A DNA stretch of 64,000 nucleotides from Candidatus Methylacidiphilum fumarolicum (GTDB lineage Bacteria > Verrucomicrobiota > Verrucomicrobiia > Methylacidiphilales > Methylacidiphilaceae): assembly GCF_949774925.1 (NCBI RefSeq), contig NZ_OX458932.1, positions 992,001 to 1,056,000 on the forward strand, given 5' to 3'. The notes under the pieces are model-generated. The model was not told the DNA's origin. It saw only the letters and a program-made list of their open reading frames with translations, and made no database searches. The position numbers were made by a program, and so were the translations under genes. Below, one piece after another: positions 47,827 through 58,020 of the stretch. How positions within the stretch are numbered: position 1 is the stretch's first letter; every line of letters begins with the position of its first letter.

Positions 47827-49617
47827 GTGAAACTATCCTGTTTTCGTATTTATGATTGGTCCTATTTTTTTTCTTTTTATCTCGTTCTGAGCTTTTTATC
47901 TTTTTCAACCCTTAAGTCAGAAGAAGAATCATCTTTTGATTCCGATTTTTGGACATCAAGAATTGTTGATTTCTTTCTATCCGATTCAAATGGAATGACC
48001 CATTGGATCAGAGGCATAGTTCTATCCGCGGATGGTAAAGTGCTGACCTTATCTGATGTTTTTAATGGGGAAAGGAAGATTAAAGAGGTAAAGAGATGGG
48101 ACTTTCGACCTGTGCAATATATTGGATGGATTGTGAAGGACCCAGAAAAAAATTTTCTCTTGCTTCAAGTCGAAGGCAAATCCCTTTCGGCACTAAGAAT
48201 TGTTTCGAGAGAAAGTTGGCCTGCGAATGGAGGAAATGAATTTTACATTCCTGTTCCTACCCCTGAGGAACCTAGAAGGATTGCAAAATATGTTCCAAAA
48301 GAAATGCCAGAAAAAGATAACGAGCATCTTTTTTTTACAGGTCCGACCGCTAGCGTGTTGCTTGGTAGCCCCATCATTAATGAAAAAGGACAAACTATTG
48401 GAATTGTTGATTGGATCGACATTCAAAATAGCTTAGTTAGGGTAAGAGTGCTTGATGGACCTTTGGAAATCTTAGATAAAGCAGATCGGCTTGTTGAGTT
48501 TGCTTTTTGGCAAGAGAACTTAGAAGCGATTAGGAAAAAAGGAGAGCAGAATTCCTTACTCTCCTCTTCTACCCAGTGGAGAAATTTATGGCAGGGAACT
48601 CAAAAAAATGAAATCGAAAAGAGCGCTGATATTTTGATTCAACTCTACCCAAAATTAGATGTTGCCTGGGCTGCTGCCTCAGCAAATTATTTAAGGTTAT
48701 CTTTATGGGATAAGGCAGATTTTGCTGCCAGAAAAGCTATTGCCATGAATTCCTCTGATTATCATTATCCTGTTTTATTTGCCCAAATATTAATTGGGAG
48801 GAAGGAGTGGAATCCCGCTATTGATGCATTGCTTCAGGCTCGTGAAGAAGGGGCCCTTTCAAAGGAAATTGCTTATCCCTTAGGGATCTGTTTGTATAAA
48901 ATTGGTCAATACGAAAAAGCGGTAGAAGAGCTGAAAAGTTATGTGGAAAATCGGCCCAGACATGTAAGCGCCTGGATTTTAATGGGTGAAATCTATCAAA
49001 AAATGCATCATTGGGAACAAGCTATCAGTGCCTTTACCAAAGCAGCAAGATTAAATCCACAGTCTATACGAGCATGGGTAGGGATGGCTGATTCTTATAG
49101 AGAACTTTCCAAATGGGAGCAGGCCTCTGAAGCCTATACGGAACTGAGTCTTTTGGAGCCTACGAATGGGGCCGTGTGGTATAACCTTGGTCTAGTGCTG
49201 TTGAAAATGGAGCAAGAAAAGTTTGCTCGAGCTTGTTTTATGCGCGTCATAGAGTTAAATCCAAAAGATCGAGATGGATGGTTTAATTTTGGTGTCCTCA
49301 GTCAGAGAGCAGGAGAAAGATTGGTTGCGATGGATGCTTACAAAAAAGCTGTAAATCTAGATCCAGATTTTGGCATTGGATGGTTTAACTTGGGGTGTCT
49401 GTATCAAGAACTCCACCTTTATCCTGAAGCAATTGAAGCGTGGCGGAAAGCTGAGAAATCCCTCCCTGGTGATATTCGACCGTTAATCAATCTCGTTTTT
49501 CTTGAAAATCATCTCCATGATTATAGCCAGAGGGATAAGGATTTGTTAAAATTAGAAGGCATGGATCCTCGTCTTGCCCAGCAAATAAGATTTAAGATGG
49601 CTACAATGAACCGGTAG
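47827..49617 (+). CDS. Exported protein: degenerate trypsin-like domain plus TPR repeats
   Basis: 596 residues from GTG 47827 with a signal-like hydrophobic start (YFFSFYLVLSFLSFS). Residues about 55-215 resemble the HtrA/trypsin fold: GIVLSADGKVLTLSDVF matches the usual G-V-V-x-DGYILT-x-x-HV block, and ASVLLGSPIINEKGQTIGIV matches the GNSGGPL-x-x-x-G-x-VIGI block. The catalytic histidine position reads D, and the nucleophile serine motif is replaced, so peptidase activity is unlikely. Residues about 250-590 are Trp-rich TPRs (ISAFTKAARLNPQSIRAWVG and others). Function unknown; a pseudo-protease scaffold or binding protein is inferred. Confidence 0.6.
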   Translation: MKLSCFRIYDWSYFFSFYLVLSFLSFSTLKSEEESSFDSDFWTSRIVDFFLSDSNGMTHWIRGIVLSADGKVLTLSDVFNGERKIKEVKRWDFRPVQYIGWIVKDPEKNFLLLQVEGKSLSALRIVSRESWPANGGNEFYIPVPTPEEPRRIAKYVPKEMPEKDNEHLFFTGPTASVLLGSPIINEKGQTIGIVDWIDIQNSLVRVRVLDGPLEILDKADRLVEFAFWQENLEAIRKKGEQNSLLSSSTQWRNLWQGTQKNEIEKSADILIQLYPKLDVAWAAASANYLRLSLWDKADFAARKAIAMNSSDYHYPVLFAQILIGRKEWNPAIDALLQAREEGALSKEIAYPLGICLYKIGQYEKAVEELKSYVENRPRHVSAWILMGEIYQKMHHWEQAISAFTKAARLNPQSIRAWVGMADSYRELSKWEQASEAYTELSLLEPTNGAVWYNLGLVLLKMEQEKFARACFMRVIELNPKDRDGWFNFGVLSQRAGERLVAMDAYKKAVNLDPDFGIGWFNLGCLYQELHLYPEAIEAWRKAEKSLPGDIRPLINLVFLENHLHDYSQRDKDLLKLEGMDPRLAQQIRFKMATMNR

Positions 49618-49678
49618 TGTGTAAACTAATAGCGATTCATTGATTGGTTTTGTGACTTTTTAATGCCTGTTTTTAAAG

Positions 49679-50518
49679 ATGAAAGTGGAGTGCGCTAAAT
49701 CTGTGGCTGCGATCCATTTTTATATTGGAATTATTCTCTTGGCTTTTTCCTGGATTATGAATGGGATCCTTGAAGGAGCTCGAACTCATTATTTCTTTTT
49801 CTTTTTGTGGGTTGGATACATTTTAACGATCGATGGCATGCTAGTCATGAAAAGAGGAGCATCTCCTCTGACAAGGGCTGGATTTTCTTATCTTTTTTTC
49901 TTTTTGTTGTCTATTCCTTTCTGGTGGCTATTCGAAGGGGTAAATCTCAGAATGCAAAATTGGGAGTATGTAGGCTCCCACAAGTTTGGACCTATTAGTT
50001 ATTTTTTGTTTGCCTCTTTGAATTTTTCTACCGTTATACCCGCTGTTTTGACCACTTCTGAATGGGTTAGGCATTGGAAATGGATTGAAAATTTAAAAAA
50101 AGGGCCTGCTATTTCCGTCCCTTCCAAAGAATTAATTTTTGTTTTGGGGTTATGCTTTCTTCTGCTTCTTTTATGTTTTCCTCATATATTTTATCCTTTA
50201 TGCTGGATTTTTCTCTTCTTTTTAACAGAACCACTCAATGCGAAGTTTAAAAAAAGATCGATTCTTTTTAGCGATTTAAGTGAAGGTGAATGGAAAGCAG
50301 TTATTTCTTTGGCTATTGGCGTCTTAATTTGTGGATTATGTTGGGAAACATGGAATTGGAATTCAGATCCCAGATGGGTCTATCATATTCCCTTTTTGGG
50401 GTTTTTCCCAATATTTGAAATGCCTATTTTAGGATATCTCGGTTATTTGCCTTTTGCCCTGGAACTTTTTTCTGTTACTGTCTTGTGCTGGAAAGGCAAA
50501 TTACCCGTAGATTTGTAA
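49679..50518 (+). CDS. Multi-pass membrane protein of unknown function
   Basis: 279 residues with about seven or eight hydrophobic segments: IHFYIGIILLAFSWIMNGI, YFFFFLWVGYILTIDGML, GFSYLFFFLLSIPFWWLFEG, LCFLLLLLCFPHIFYPLC and others. Conserved-looking loops are FEGVNLRMQNWEYVG and WETWNWNSDPRWVYHIPFLG, both Trp/Asn/Glu-rich, which suggest a specific but unknown site. No domain is recognised with confidence. It sits downstream of the pseudo-protease/TPR gene on the same strand with a 61-base gap. Confidence 0.6.
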   Translation: MKVECAKSVAAIHFYIGIILLAFSWIMNGILEGARTHYFFFFLWVGYILTIDGMLVMKRGASPLTRAGFSYLFFFLLSIPFWWLFEGVNLRMQNWEYVGSHKFGPISYFLFASLNFSTVIPAVLTTSEWVRHWKWIENLKKGPAISVPSKELIFVLGLCFLLLLLCFPHIFYPLCWIFLFFLTEPLNAKFKKRSILFSDLSEGEWKAVISLAIGVLICGLCWETWNWNSDPRWVYHIPFLGFFPIFEMPILGYLGYLPFALELFSVTVLCWKGKLPVDL

Positions 50519-50588
50519 CTACAATTGGCTTTTCCATTTTTCTTTACTCTGGAGTATATTTTTAGAATTCCTTTTGTTAATTCCAATT

Positions 50589-51659
50589 ATGAAATCAGAG
50601 GTTTCCATTCTTATTCCTTTTGATTTAGGCTTGGAACTTGAGTTTGGAGGAGAGGAAGCTAATAGAATAGTTAAAGAAATTTCAGCAAGAACCACTCAAC
50701 TTATTGCCTTTAAAGACAAAATGACGGCAAAAGCTCAAGTGGTTACCCAAATCTATAAGTTTGGCGTTGGTCTCATCGAAGTCTCTTTTCCACTGGAAGC
50801 AGAAATGGGTTTTCTCACATACTTTGCAACGGAAGTAAAATCGATTCGTGTTGGTTCAATGGGTATATTGTCTTGGGTTAAAACTTTTGTCAACAGTTTG
50901 ATTGAACAAGCTAAGGTATTTGCCAGTTATCAGTATGTCTATCGGCTGGAGGAATTAGATCTATTTCCTGTGTTTTCTTTAGAGCCAGGGAGTGTAAAAG
51001 ACGCAGAAAAATTTCTAGAAGAGCATTACAAGAGGCTTTATGGCATAGTATCTGGTGAAGCCAATTACGATAGCTTATCCCAATTTGTTATGGATAATGA
51101 AAAGCTAATCAATTTTGGCTATTATGAAAATGAACTGATTTTGATTAAACGGTTCGGAGCTGTCATTTCTTCTTACGAATCTCAAGTAATCTTGAACATT
51201 ATACGGCTGGTGTATGCTCTTTATTGGAATTTACTTTCTTATAATTTTTTATTGGATAGAGAACTGGACAAAGTTCAATCTATTCTAGCTCATCTGCCTC
51301 CTTGGTATAAATTTTGGATGATGCCTCAAAGATATCAGAAATTTTCTGAAGAAGGCATGAATTTTGTGCAGGACAAGCTTTCAATTGTTGAATCAATCTA
51401 TTCGGTTTTTGCTAATGTAAACCAGATAGCATCCGATTGGCATCTTCGAACGATTTATAAATATGTAGAAAAGGAATTTGATATCGATGATATTGCTTCA
51501 GCAGTAAAAGTAAAGTTGGATAGAGTCGAACAATCTTATAATTCTGCTAGGGAGTTTATTGCGACGAATTTCTTTATTGCTGTGGAAATTGTTCTTATCT
51601 TATCTCTTCTCTGGATGATTTTGGATACGGCCTTACTTTATATCATTTCCAAAAAGTAA
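50589..51659 (+). CDS. Helical membrane-anchored protein of unknown function
   Basis: 356 residues from ATG 50589 (a TTG five codons earlier is possible). It is mostly helical, with an N-terminal alpha/beta part (SILIPFDLGLELEFGGEEAN), long helices (SQFVMDNEKLINFGYYENEL) and a single C-terminal membrane helix (NFFIAVEIVLILSLLWMILD). The helix-then-anchor layout and the phrase RVEQSYNSAREFIATNFFI are weakly reminiscent of RMD1/DUF155-type proteins, but I cannot confirm this. No signal peptide; probable tail-anchored inner-membrane protein. Confidence 0.55.
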   Translation: MKSEVSILIPFDLGLELEFGGEEANRIVKEISARTTQLIAFKDKMTAKAQVVTQIYKFGVGLIEVSFPLEAEMGFLTYFATEVKSIRVGSMGILSWVKTFVNSLIEQAKVFASYQYVYRLEELDLFPVFSLEPGSVKDAEKFLEEHYKRLYGIVSGEANYDSLSQFVMDNEKLINFGYYENELILIKRFGAVISSYESQVILNIIRLVYALYWNLLSYNFLLDRELDKVQSILAHLPPWYKFWMMPQRYQKFSEEGMNFVQDKLSIVESIYSVFANVNQIASDWHLRTIYKYVEKEFDIDDIASAVKVKLDRVEQSYNSAREFIATNFFIAVEIVLILSLLWMILDTALLYIISKK

Positions 51660-51817
51660 AGCAGAATGTTGAATCATCGATAGAGAGGCTTTATTGAGTA
51701 ATTTTTCTTAGACTCTATCTAGTGATTTAGTGTTATTCTCATAAGCTGGCAAATAGCTTTGAGAGTTGTTGGAATAGACATCTAGGGTTAGGATTGGAGA
51801 GATTGCATTGAAAAATG

Positions 51818-51890
<73 letters not shown>

Positions 51891-52033
51891 AGTTTCTATT
51901 TTAAAAAAAGATAGGTAGTCTAAAAATGAGGCGGAAGCATTAAAAAATCAAGTTTTAAGTCTATTACTTTGTTTGATTTTTCCTAGAGATCTTTTCACTG
52001 GTAATCGCAACAGCAAATAGTTAAAATGAAAAA

Positions 52034-54832
52034 ATGGATTTTGAATGCCATTTCCTTGGTTGGCAGGATCCTTTCCCTCTTCTTGTTGCTGAATGGATTA
52101 CTTCTCAAAGTAGTAAAAATTCTTTTGGATTTTTCGACCTTTCAGACAGTCTTGTGATCGTTCCTACTACGCTATCTGGAAAAATGCTTCATCGGGCCCT
52201 TAAGATGCGTCTTGGTGACAGTTTTCTTCCTCCCATTATTATCACCCCCATGAGTCTTTTTGAGATTCATCCGGATTATCAGCTTGATCATAAAGTCGAA
52301 CCTACTCCTTTACAAAAGAAAATTTTTTGGATCAATGCATTGGTTGAATCTATCGAAAGAGGGAGCTGTGGGCAATGGTTAAAAGAAAATAGGGATTTCG
52401 AAAGTCTTTTTTCTTTTGCAACAATTCTTAGCAGAACACAAGAAGAACTAGCAGAGAAGTCTTTGGTTTTGAAAGATCTAGCGGCTTTTGTGGAAGATAA
52501 TTTTTTCGAAGAGATTGGAGTGCTTGAATCGATATATTTCGAAACAATGGATCGATTAGGTTTTATCGATCCCTTTTGGCGCAAACAGGAGTTATTAAAA
52601 AATCCAAAACTTCCTCCAAAGATTGAAAAAGTAGTCATTGCGGGCTGTCTTGATCCTCATCCTTTGGCATTGCAGTTTCTTGAAAAGTTGAAAGAACCAT
52701 CAACGGTTGATGTTCTGCTTCCCGTAACAGAAAAATATTCTCACTATTTTGATGCCAAAGGCAGGCCACTGGAAAGCCTTTGGCAAGAGACAGTGTTAGC
52801 TCTACCAGAGCAATTTATTCATTTGTATGCGGATGAAACGGCAATGGTTGAGGAAATCATTGAGCTTGTTGCTAATGTGAACAGCAATGAAGCTACAACA
52901 GTTGGAATATGTAGAAATCATTTGACTGAGCTGCTTACTTTCCAACTGAAGCAAAAATGCATTCCATTTTTTAATTTTTCTGGACTTTCTTATGTCGATA
53001 GCCCTTTTTTCGATTTTTTTTTCCTTTTGAAAGAAATACTCAAAGAGCCCTCTCTAGCAACCATAACAAAGTTTGTCCGCAATCCGTTGTTTTATGCATG
53101 GCTTCAAATGAAACAACAGGATCAAGCCGATGCGTTTTTGGGAAATCTCGATGCTTTTGTCAATGCCTATATTCCATCCACTCTAAGTGATTTTATCGAA
53201 AGGAATCCTTCTGAGGATTCGTTCAAAGAAGCCTTTTTGCTTTTGAATGACTTTCTTGTCAAACTAAAATCGAAACATTGGCCCAAAGCTCTTTTAGGTT
53301 TTTTCTCTGAAGCCCTAGAAAATTTCTCTTCGCTTTTAGAAGAACAATTGGAAAAATTTAGTGCTTTTCTTGTAGGGTCTCTTAATCAGTTTAATCGTTT
53401 GGCCCCTTTTAATATTTTTTCTAGCTGTGAGGCTTTTTTATCCTTGTTTCTAGAGGCAATGAAGGAAGCAAGGCTGTTTTTAACCGAAGAAGGCGAGAAA
53501 TTAGAACTTAAAGGATGGTTAGAATTGCTCTATGACGATGCCTCTTATTTAATTTTAGCTGGATTTCAAGAAGGGGATATTCCAAAGGCTTTGGAGTCTA
53601 ATTGTATTTTGACCGAAAAGGTCAGAAAGCAATTGGGGCTGACAACCATAGAAAGTCGTCTTTCTAGAGACATGGTGATACTTCACAGTCTTGTGGAACG
53701 GCTCAGCAAAAGGGGCAGAATAGATATTTTTTTATCAAAAACAAGTCATGAAGGAGAAAATTTGTTGCCTTCAAGACTTCTTTTCAAAGTTGACAAAAAG
53801 GAACTGGCTGCTCGAACGGCTTTGCTTTTTACGACTCTTCCTTCTAAAACAGGTCCCAAGCCTAAAACAAAAGGTTGTTTTCAGTTACAAATTCCCTTTG
53901 AGGAGCCCTTTTCTCCAGAAAGTCTTTCTGTCAGTGCCTTAAATGATTATTTAAACTGTCCCTTTTATTTTTATTTAAAGCATAAAATGCATTGGCAACC
54001 AGTCACGCTCCCCAAAGGAGAAATGAACGAATCTGTTTTTGGAAGTCTAATACATAAAGTTTTGGGGGATTTCGGGAAGAATACTGAGGCAAGAGGATGG
54101 AATGATCCAGATCAAATTTATTCATTTCTAGAATCACAACTGGAAGCAGAGTTCACTGAGCGATTCGGGAAAAAACGTACTATTGGCTTTCAACTTCAAC
54201 AAAAGGCATTAGCTGAACGGTTAAAGGCCTTCTCATTCTTTCAAGCTGATTGGAGGAATCAAGGAGCAGAGATTATTGATGTAGAGAAGGAATTTGAACT
54301 TCAGATTGAAGGACTCACCATTCGAGGGCGGATCGATCGTATAGATTATCTAGGGGACGATAAAGTGATGATCATTGATTACAAGACTCTTAGCACGGGC
54401 ATAAAGAAGAATCCTTTTAACAGTCATCTATGTATCTCAAGAGAAGGAAAAGAAGAGCAACCTCCCGCGGAGGCCTATTTTTTTTCAGGAGGAAAACGAT
54501 GGCGTTGGGTAAATTTCCAACTGCCTATTTATTATTATGGCGTCCAATCAATGGGATTAGGAAAAAATATCGGTGCTGCTTTTTATTTTCTGTCTAGAGT
54601 AAAAGAAAACAGCCGATTAAAGGTTTGGGAAGAGGATAATTCTAATTTTTTAGAAGAAAGCATTGTGGCTATCCGTCGAATCATTCGAGCAATAAAAGAG
54701 AATAAATTCTGGCCTCCCAACCCAAAAGCAGTTGTCTGGCAGTATGCTCCATGGGATTTCTGGTTTGAGAAGAATCCGGAAGAAGTTTTTGCTGCTTCTT
54801 CTTTTGCTGGCTCGACTAAAACAGACTTTTAA
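52034..54832 (+). CDS. addB: AddB-like subunit of the AddAB helicase-nuclease
   Basis: Partner of AddA in resecting double-strand breaks before RecA loading. The 932 residues have a degenerate helicase-like body (N-terminal SLVIVPTTLSGKMLHRAL, without a usable Walker A). From about residue 630 a PD-(D/E)XK nuclease domain follows: SVSALNDYLNCPFYFYLKHK, then VFGSLIHKVLGDFG, GRIDRIDYLGDDKVMIIDYK (catalytic D...DxK) and VNFQLPIYYYGVQ (Q-x(3)-Y). AddB usually has an iron-sulfur cluster made by one cysteine before and three after this domain. Here only the first is present (NCPF) and the C-terminal part reads WQYAPWDFWF with no cysteines. The gene precedes addA by 2 bases. Confidence 0.85.
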   Translation: MDFECHFLGWQDPFPLLVAEWITSQSSKNSFGFFDLSDSLVIVPTTLSGKMLHRALKMRLGDSFLPPIIITPMSLFEIHPDYQLDHKVEPTPLQKKIFWINALVESIERGSCGQWLKENRDFESLFSFATILSRTQEELAEKSLVLKDLAAFVEDNFFEEIGVLESIYFETMDRLGFIDPFWRKQELLKNPKLPPKIEKVVIAGCLDPHPLALQFLEKLKEPSTVDVLLPVTEKYSHYFDAKGRPLESLWQETVLALPEQFIHLYADETAMVEEIIELVANVNSNEATTVGICRNHLTELLTFQLKQKCIPFFNFSGLSYVDSPFFDFFFLLKEILKEPSLATITKFVRNPLFYAWLQMKQQDQADAFLGNLDAFVNAYIPSTLSDFIERNPSEDSFKEAFLLLNDFLVKLKSKHWPKALLGFFSEALENFSSLLEEQLEKFSAFLVGSLNQFNRLAPFNIFSSCEAFLSLFLEAMKEARLFLTEEGEKLELKGWLELLYDDASYLILAGFQEGDIPKALESNCILTEKVRKQLGLTTIESRLSRDMVILHSLVERLSKRGRIDIFLSKTSHEGENLLPSRLLFKVDKKELAARTALLFTTLPSKTGPKPKTKGCFQLQIPFEEPFSPESLSVSALNDYLNCPFYFYLKHKMHWQPVTLPKGEMNESVFGSLIHKVLGDFGKNTEARGWNDPDQIYSFLESQLEAEFTERFGKKRTIGFQLQQKALAERLKAFSFFQADWRNQGAEIIDVEKEFELQIEGLTIRGRIDRIDYLGDDKVMIIDYKTLSTGIKKNPFNSHLCISREGKEEQPPAEAYFFSGGKRWRWVNFQLPIYYYGVQSMGLGKNIGAAFYFLSRVKENSRLKVWEEDNSNFLEESIVAIRRIIRAIKENKFWPPNPKAVVWQYAPWDFWFEKNPEEVFAASSFAGSTKTDF

Positions 54833-54834
54833 AA

Positions 54835-57800
54835 ATGGAAAAACTAGGGCATTTGATTGTGATTGCTTCAGCTGGAGTGGGTAAAACCCATAAGCTTGTG
54901 AAGCGAGCCATTGACCTCTTGTCTAGAGGCATTGCTCCCACTACAGTCGTTATTATCACTTTTACAAGAAAAGCAGCGCAAGAAATAGTTGATCGGCTAT
55001 TCTCGAATCTAGCTCAGAGTATTCTTTTTGAAACCTGTGAAGAAAAGCTGGCTTCTTCTCAAGATTTAAAAACAGTTCTTACCTTAAAAACATTACTTGA
55101 TCATTTACCTTATCTTCATTTTGAAACCATTGATTCCTTTTTCTATAAGCTCCTTAATCATATTCCACCAGAGAAAAGAGGCGCCTTTTCTAACTTCTCT
55201 TTATTGGATGATTTCCGACAATTAAAACTTCGAGAAGAAATTCTTTGGAACGTACTAAATTCAAAAACATTAGATAATTCTATTGTAGAAGCATTCCAAC
55301 AAATATTTGTAGGAGAAGATTTTAAAAACGTATTTTCTAAATATTGGACGTTAGTGGAAAAATATTATCCTTTTTTTCAAGATCTTCCACAGGTGGAATA
55401 CTGGGGAGCCCCAAATCTCTTCGATGATATCAAAGACATAACGCTAAATCAGGAATTTCTTTCTTTAGTCGCTCATATCGAGAATTTATTAACAAACGAG
55501 GGAATTCCTACGAAGCTTTGGGATGAGCAGAAAAAAAATATCCTTTCTTTTCCTAAACTGTACCAAAATCTTTTAAAGGCTTACGACCCTAATACCCGTC
55601 AATGCTTCCAGTTGATTTTAGAGCGCAAAAAATATAACCTCAGCCCTCCCTTAGCTCTCTCATTGGGGAAGCTTGCTGAGCTAACCCTTACTTTTTTTCT
55701 TAAAAAATCTCATGATCGAACTCGAGGCATTGCTCAACTGCTGCAGCTCTATGATATTCATTATCGCAAGAAGATAAAGACAGAAGGAGTACTTTCTTTT
55801 GAGGATATGCCAAGGGTTATATTAGAAGCCTTTGGATTAGATCTACCTACCTCATCATTTTTTAATCTGGCCAAAAAATGGGACCATTTTTTGATCGATG
55901 AATTTCAGGATACAAGCCTGTTACAATGGAAGGTGATCAAACATTTTGTTGATGAACTCTTACAAAACGAGGATGGATCTCGATCTTTTTTCTGTGTAGG
56001 TGACCCCAAACAATCCATTTATGGTTGGAGAGGGGCCTGTGGGGAGCTACTTGATTCGATCGTTTCTCTTTTTCATATGGAGAAGCAGGAGTTGAGTGGT
56101 TCAAGAAGATCCGCATGGGCTATTCTGGATATGGTCAATAGGCTTTTTGGAAACTTTGAAGTGATTGGAAAGCTGTTCCCAGAATGTGCGGAAATCTGGA
56201 AAAAAAGGTGGTCAATTCAAGATTGTGTTGAGAGGAAGCTTGAGGGTTATGGCTGTTTTTTGTGTGTCATAGAACCGTCGAAAGGAAAGGACTTTAGCCT
56301 AGAAAATACTTCCAATGATGAAATTGAGGAAAAACAAGAAGAGCAAGTAGTCAATAACAGCTCTATGCTTCGGTTCGAAGCAATAAAAAGGCTATTGATT
56401 GATGAAATCAAACCACAAGAAAAAAAGTTGAGTTGCGCCATACTTGTCCAAACCAATAAGGAAGCAGCAGATATTTTTCACTATCTATCTTCAAGCTCTA
56501 ACCTTAAGGTCTCCTTAGAAGGAAAGATATATCCAGGAAAAGATAACAGATTAGCAAAATTTTTTTCTGCTTTGGTTCAATCCATTGCTCATCCAAGCGA
56601 TTCTTTGGCCTTAGGCTGGTTACAGGCTACTCCTGTGGGAGACATTTTTAGAGAAGAATCGTGGAGGAAAAATATTTGGGAAAAACTTTTTATGGGGGGA
56701 TTTTTGGAGGTGGCTTCTTGGCTATTTGCTGTTTTAGAAAAAAAAATACAATTGGATGACTTTCATAAAGAGAGAATGGCAATGATTTTTCGAATTTGCC
56801 AGTCTTTCGATAAAACCGGAAGCAGGGATTGTGATTTGTTTTTAGACTATTTGAAAAACTATTCCATACCTATTTGTGAAGATCCCTCTTCCATTCAAAT
56901 AAGAACAGTCCATAGCGCCAAAGGACTTGAATTTGATGTTGTCTTTGTTACTGAACTCAAAGGTTCATATAGAACAGCGATGAATCAGCCTAGAGACCAA
57001 CCCATTATGTATCAGTCGCCAGAAAAGGAAAGGAGAATTTTTTTCCTTCCCAAAAGAGAAGTTATCGAAAAGATTCCAAGCTTAAAGGCTGTATATAAAA
57101 AGCTGATAGGAGAAGAAGCATTAGAAAAAATCTCCCTCCTATACGTCGCTATGACTCGGGCTAGGCAAGGATTGTATATTGTTGGAGAAATGAAAGAAGA
57201 GGAATGGAAAAAATCTTCTAAAAAAAGTTTAATTTATTGGCAAGATTTTCTCATAGAAGGATTGGATAGCAAAGAGGAAGAAGAAAAATATTTTTTTGAT
57301 GATTTCCCTTTGCTTACCATTTTTGAAACGGGTAAGAGAAATTGGATTCCCCATGGAAAAAAAGGAAATCAAATCCAGAAAGACTCCATCGGTTGTTCAA
57401 GCCAGGATCTTCTCTTTTTGCCAAGACCAATTAAAAGAGACAATTTTATTTCTCCTTCATCACTTGTAGAGCAAACTCAAAATAAAGATCTTTCTTTCCT
57501 TTTTAATTTGGAAAGAGAAAAGAATAAAGAGTATGGCCGAAAAATTCACGAGTTGTTCGCACGCCTAGAGAGACTAACCGATCCGTTTGTACAATCTTTA
57601 CAAAAGTTAGCCTTAGAATATAAAGGGGAAGAGACAGAAAGAAATCCATTTCAAGATGTTTTGGAGTGTTTGCAGGCTCCAGAGATTCAAAAAATATTTA
57701 CTCCGAGCCAGGATACAGAGATTTGGATAGAAAGAAACTTTTGCCTCGAAGTCGAGGGTCTTTGGATAAAAGGCTCATTTGATAGAGTTCATATGAAAAT

Positions 57801-58020
57801 AGAGTCAGGTAAAGGAATCAACTGTGAAATTTATGATTTTAAGACTGATTTTGTTATTTCTCTTGAGGGTCTGCATGAGCTTGCAAAAAAATACCACTGT
57901 CAACTTCTGCTTTATCGAAAAGCCCTCTGTAAACTTTTGCAAGTAGAACCTACTCAGGTGAGAGTATTTCTTGTTTCGGTATATCTTAAGAAAATGATTG
58001 AATTATTTCAAAATGCTTGA
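54835..58020 (+). CDS. addA: AddA-like UvrD-family helicase with C-terminal nuclease domain
   Basis: DNA helicase/nuclease of the AddAB recombination complex, 1061 residues. UvrD motifs in order: Walker A VIASAGVGKTHKLVKRA (about residues 9-25), Ia VVIITFTRKAAQEIVDRL, motif II HFLIDEFQDTSLLQWKV, III FFCVGDPKQSIYGWRGAC, V IRTVHSAKGLEFDVVFV, VI LLYVAMTRARQGLYIVG. The C-terminal nuclease shows YGRKIHELFARLERL, WIKGSFDRVHMKI and CEIYDFKTDF (D-x-K), then CQLLLYRKALCK. It begins 2 bases after addB, so the two are translationally linked. It is followed by decayed sequence. Confidence 0.92.
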   Translation: MEKLGHLIVIASAGVGKTHKLVKRAIDLLSRGIAPTTVVIITFTRKAAQEIVDRLFSNLAQSILFETCEEKLASSQDLKTVLTLKTLLDHLPYLHFETIDSFFYKLLNHIPPEKRGAFSNFSLLDDFRQLKLREEILWNVLNSKTLDNSIVEAFQQIFVGEDFKNVFSKYWTLVEKYYPFFQDLPQVEYWGAPNLFDDIKDITLNQEFLSLVAHIENLLTNEGIPTKLWDEQKKNILSFPKLYQNLLKAYDPNTRQCFQLILERKKYNLSPPLALSLGKLAELTLTFFLKKSHDRTRGIAQLLQLYDIHYRKKIKTEGVLSFEDMPRVILEAFGLDLPTSSFFNLAKKWDHFLIDEFQDTSLLQWKVIKHFVDELLQNEDGSRSFFCVGDPKQSIYGWRGACGELLDSIVSLFHMEKQELSGSRRSAWAILDMVNRLFGNFEVIGKLFPECAEIWKKRWSIQDCVERKLEGYGCFLCVIEPSKGKDFSLENTSNDEIEEKQEEQVVNNSSMLRFEAIKRLLIDEIKPQEKKLSCAILVQTNKEAADIFHYLSSSSNLKVSLEGKIYPGKDNRLAKFFSALVQSIAHPSDSLALGWLQATPVGDIFREESWRKNIWEKLFMGGFLEVASWLFAVLEKKIQLDDFHKERMAMIFRICQSFDKTGSRDCDLFLDYLKNYSIPICEDPSSIQIRTVHSAKGLEFDVVFVTELKGSYRTAMNQPRDQPIMYQSPEKERRIFFLPKREVIEKIPSLKAVYKKLIGEEALEKISLLYVAMTRARQGLYIVGEMKEEEWKKSSKKSLIYWQDFLIEGLDSKEEEEKYFFDDFPLLTIFETGKRNWIPHGKKGNQIQKDSIGCSSQDLLFLPRPIKRDNFISPSSLVEQTQNKDLSFLFNLEREKNKEYGRKIHELFARLERLTDPFVQSLQKLALEYKGEETERNPFQDVLECLQAPEIQKIFTPSQDTEIWIERNFCLEVEGLWIKGSFDRVHMKIESGKGINCEIYDFKTDFVISLEGLHELAKKYHCQLLLYRKALCKLLQVEPTQVRVFLVSVYLKKMIELFQNA

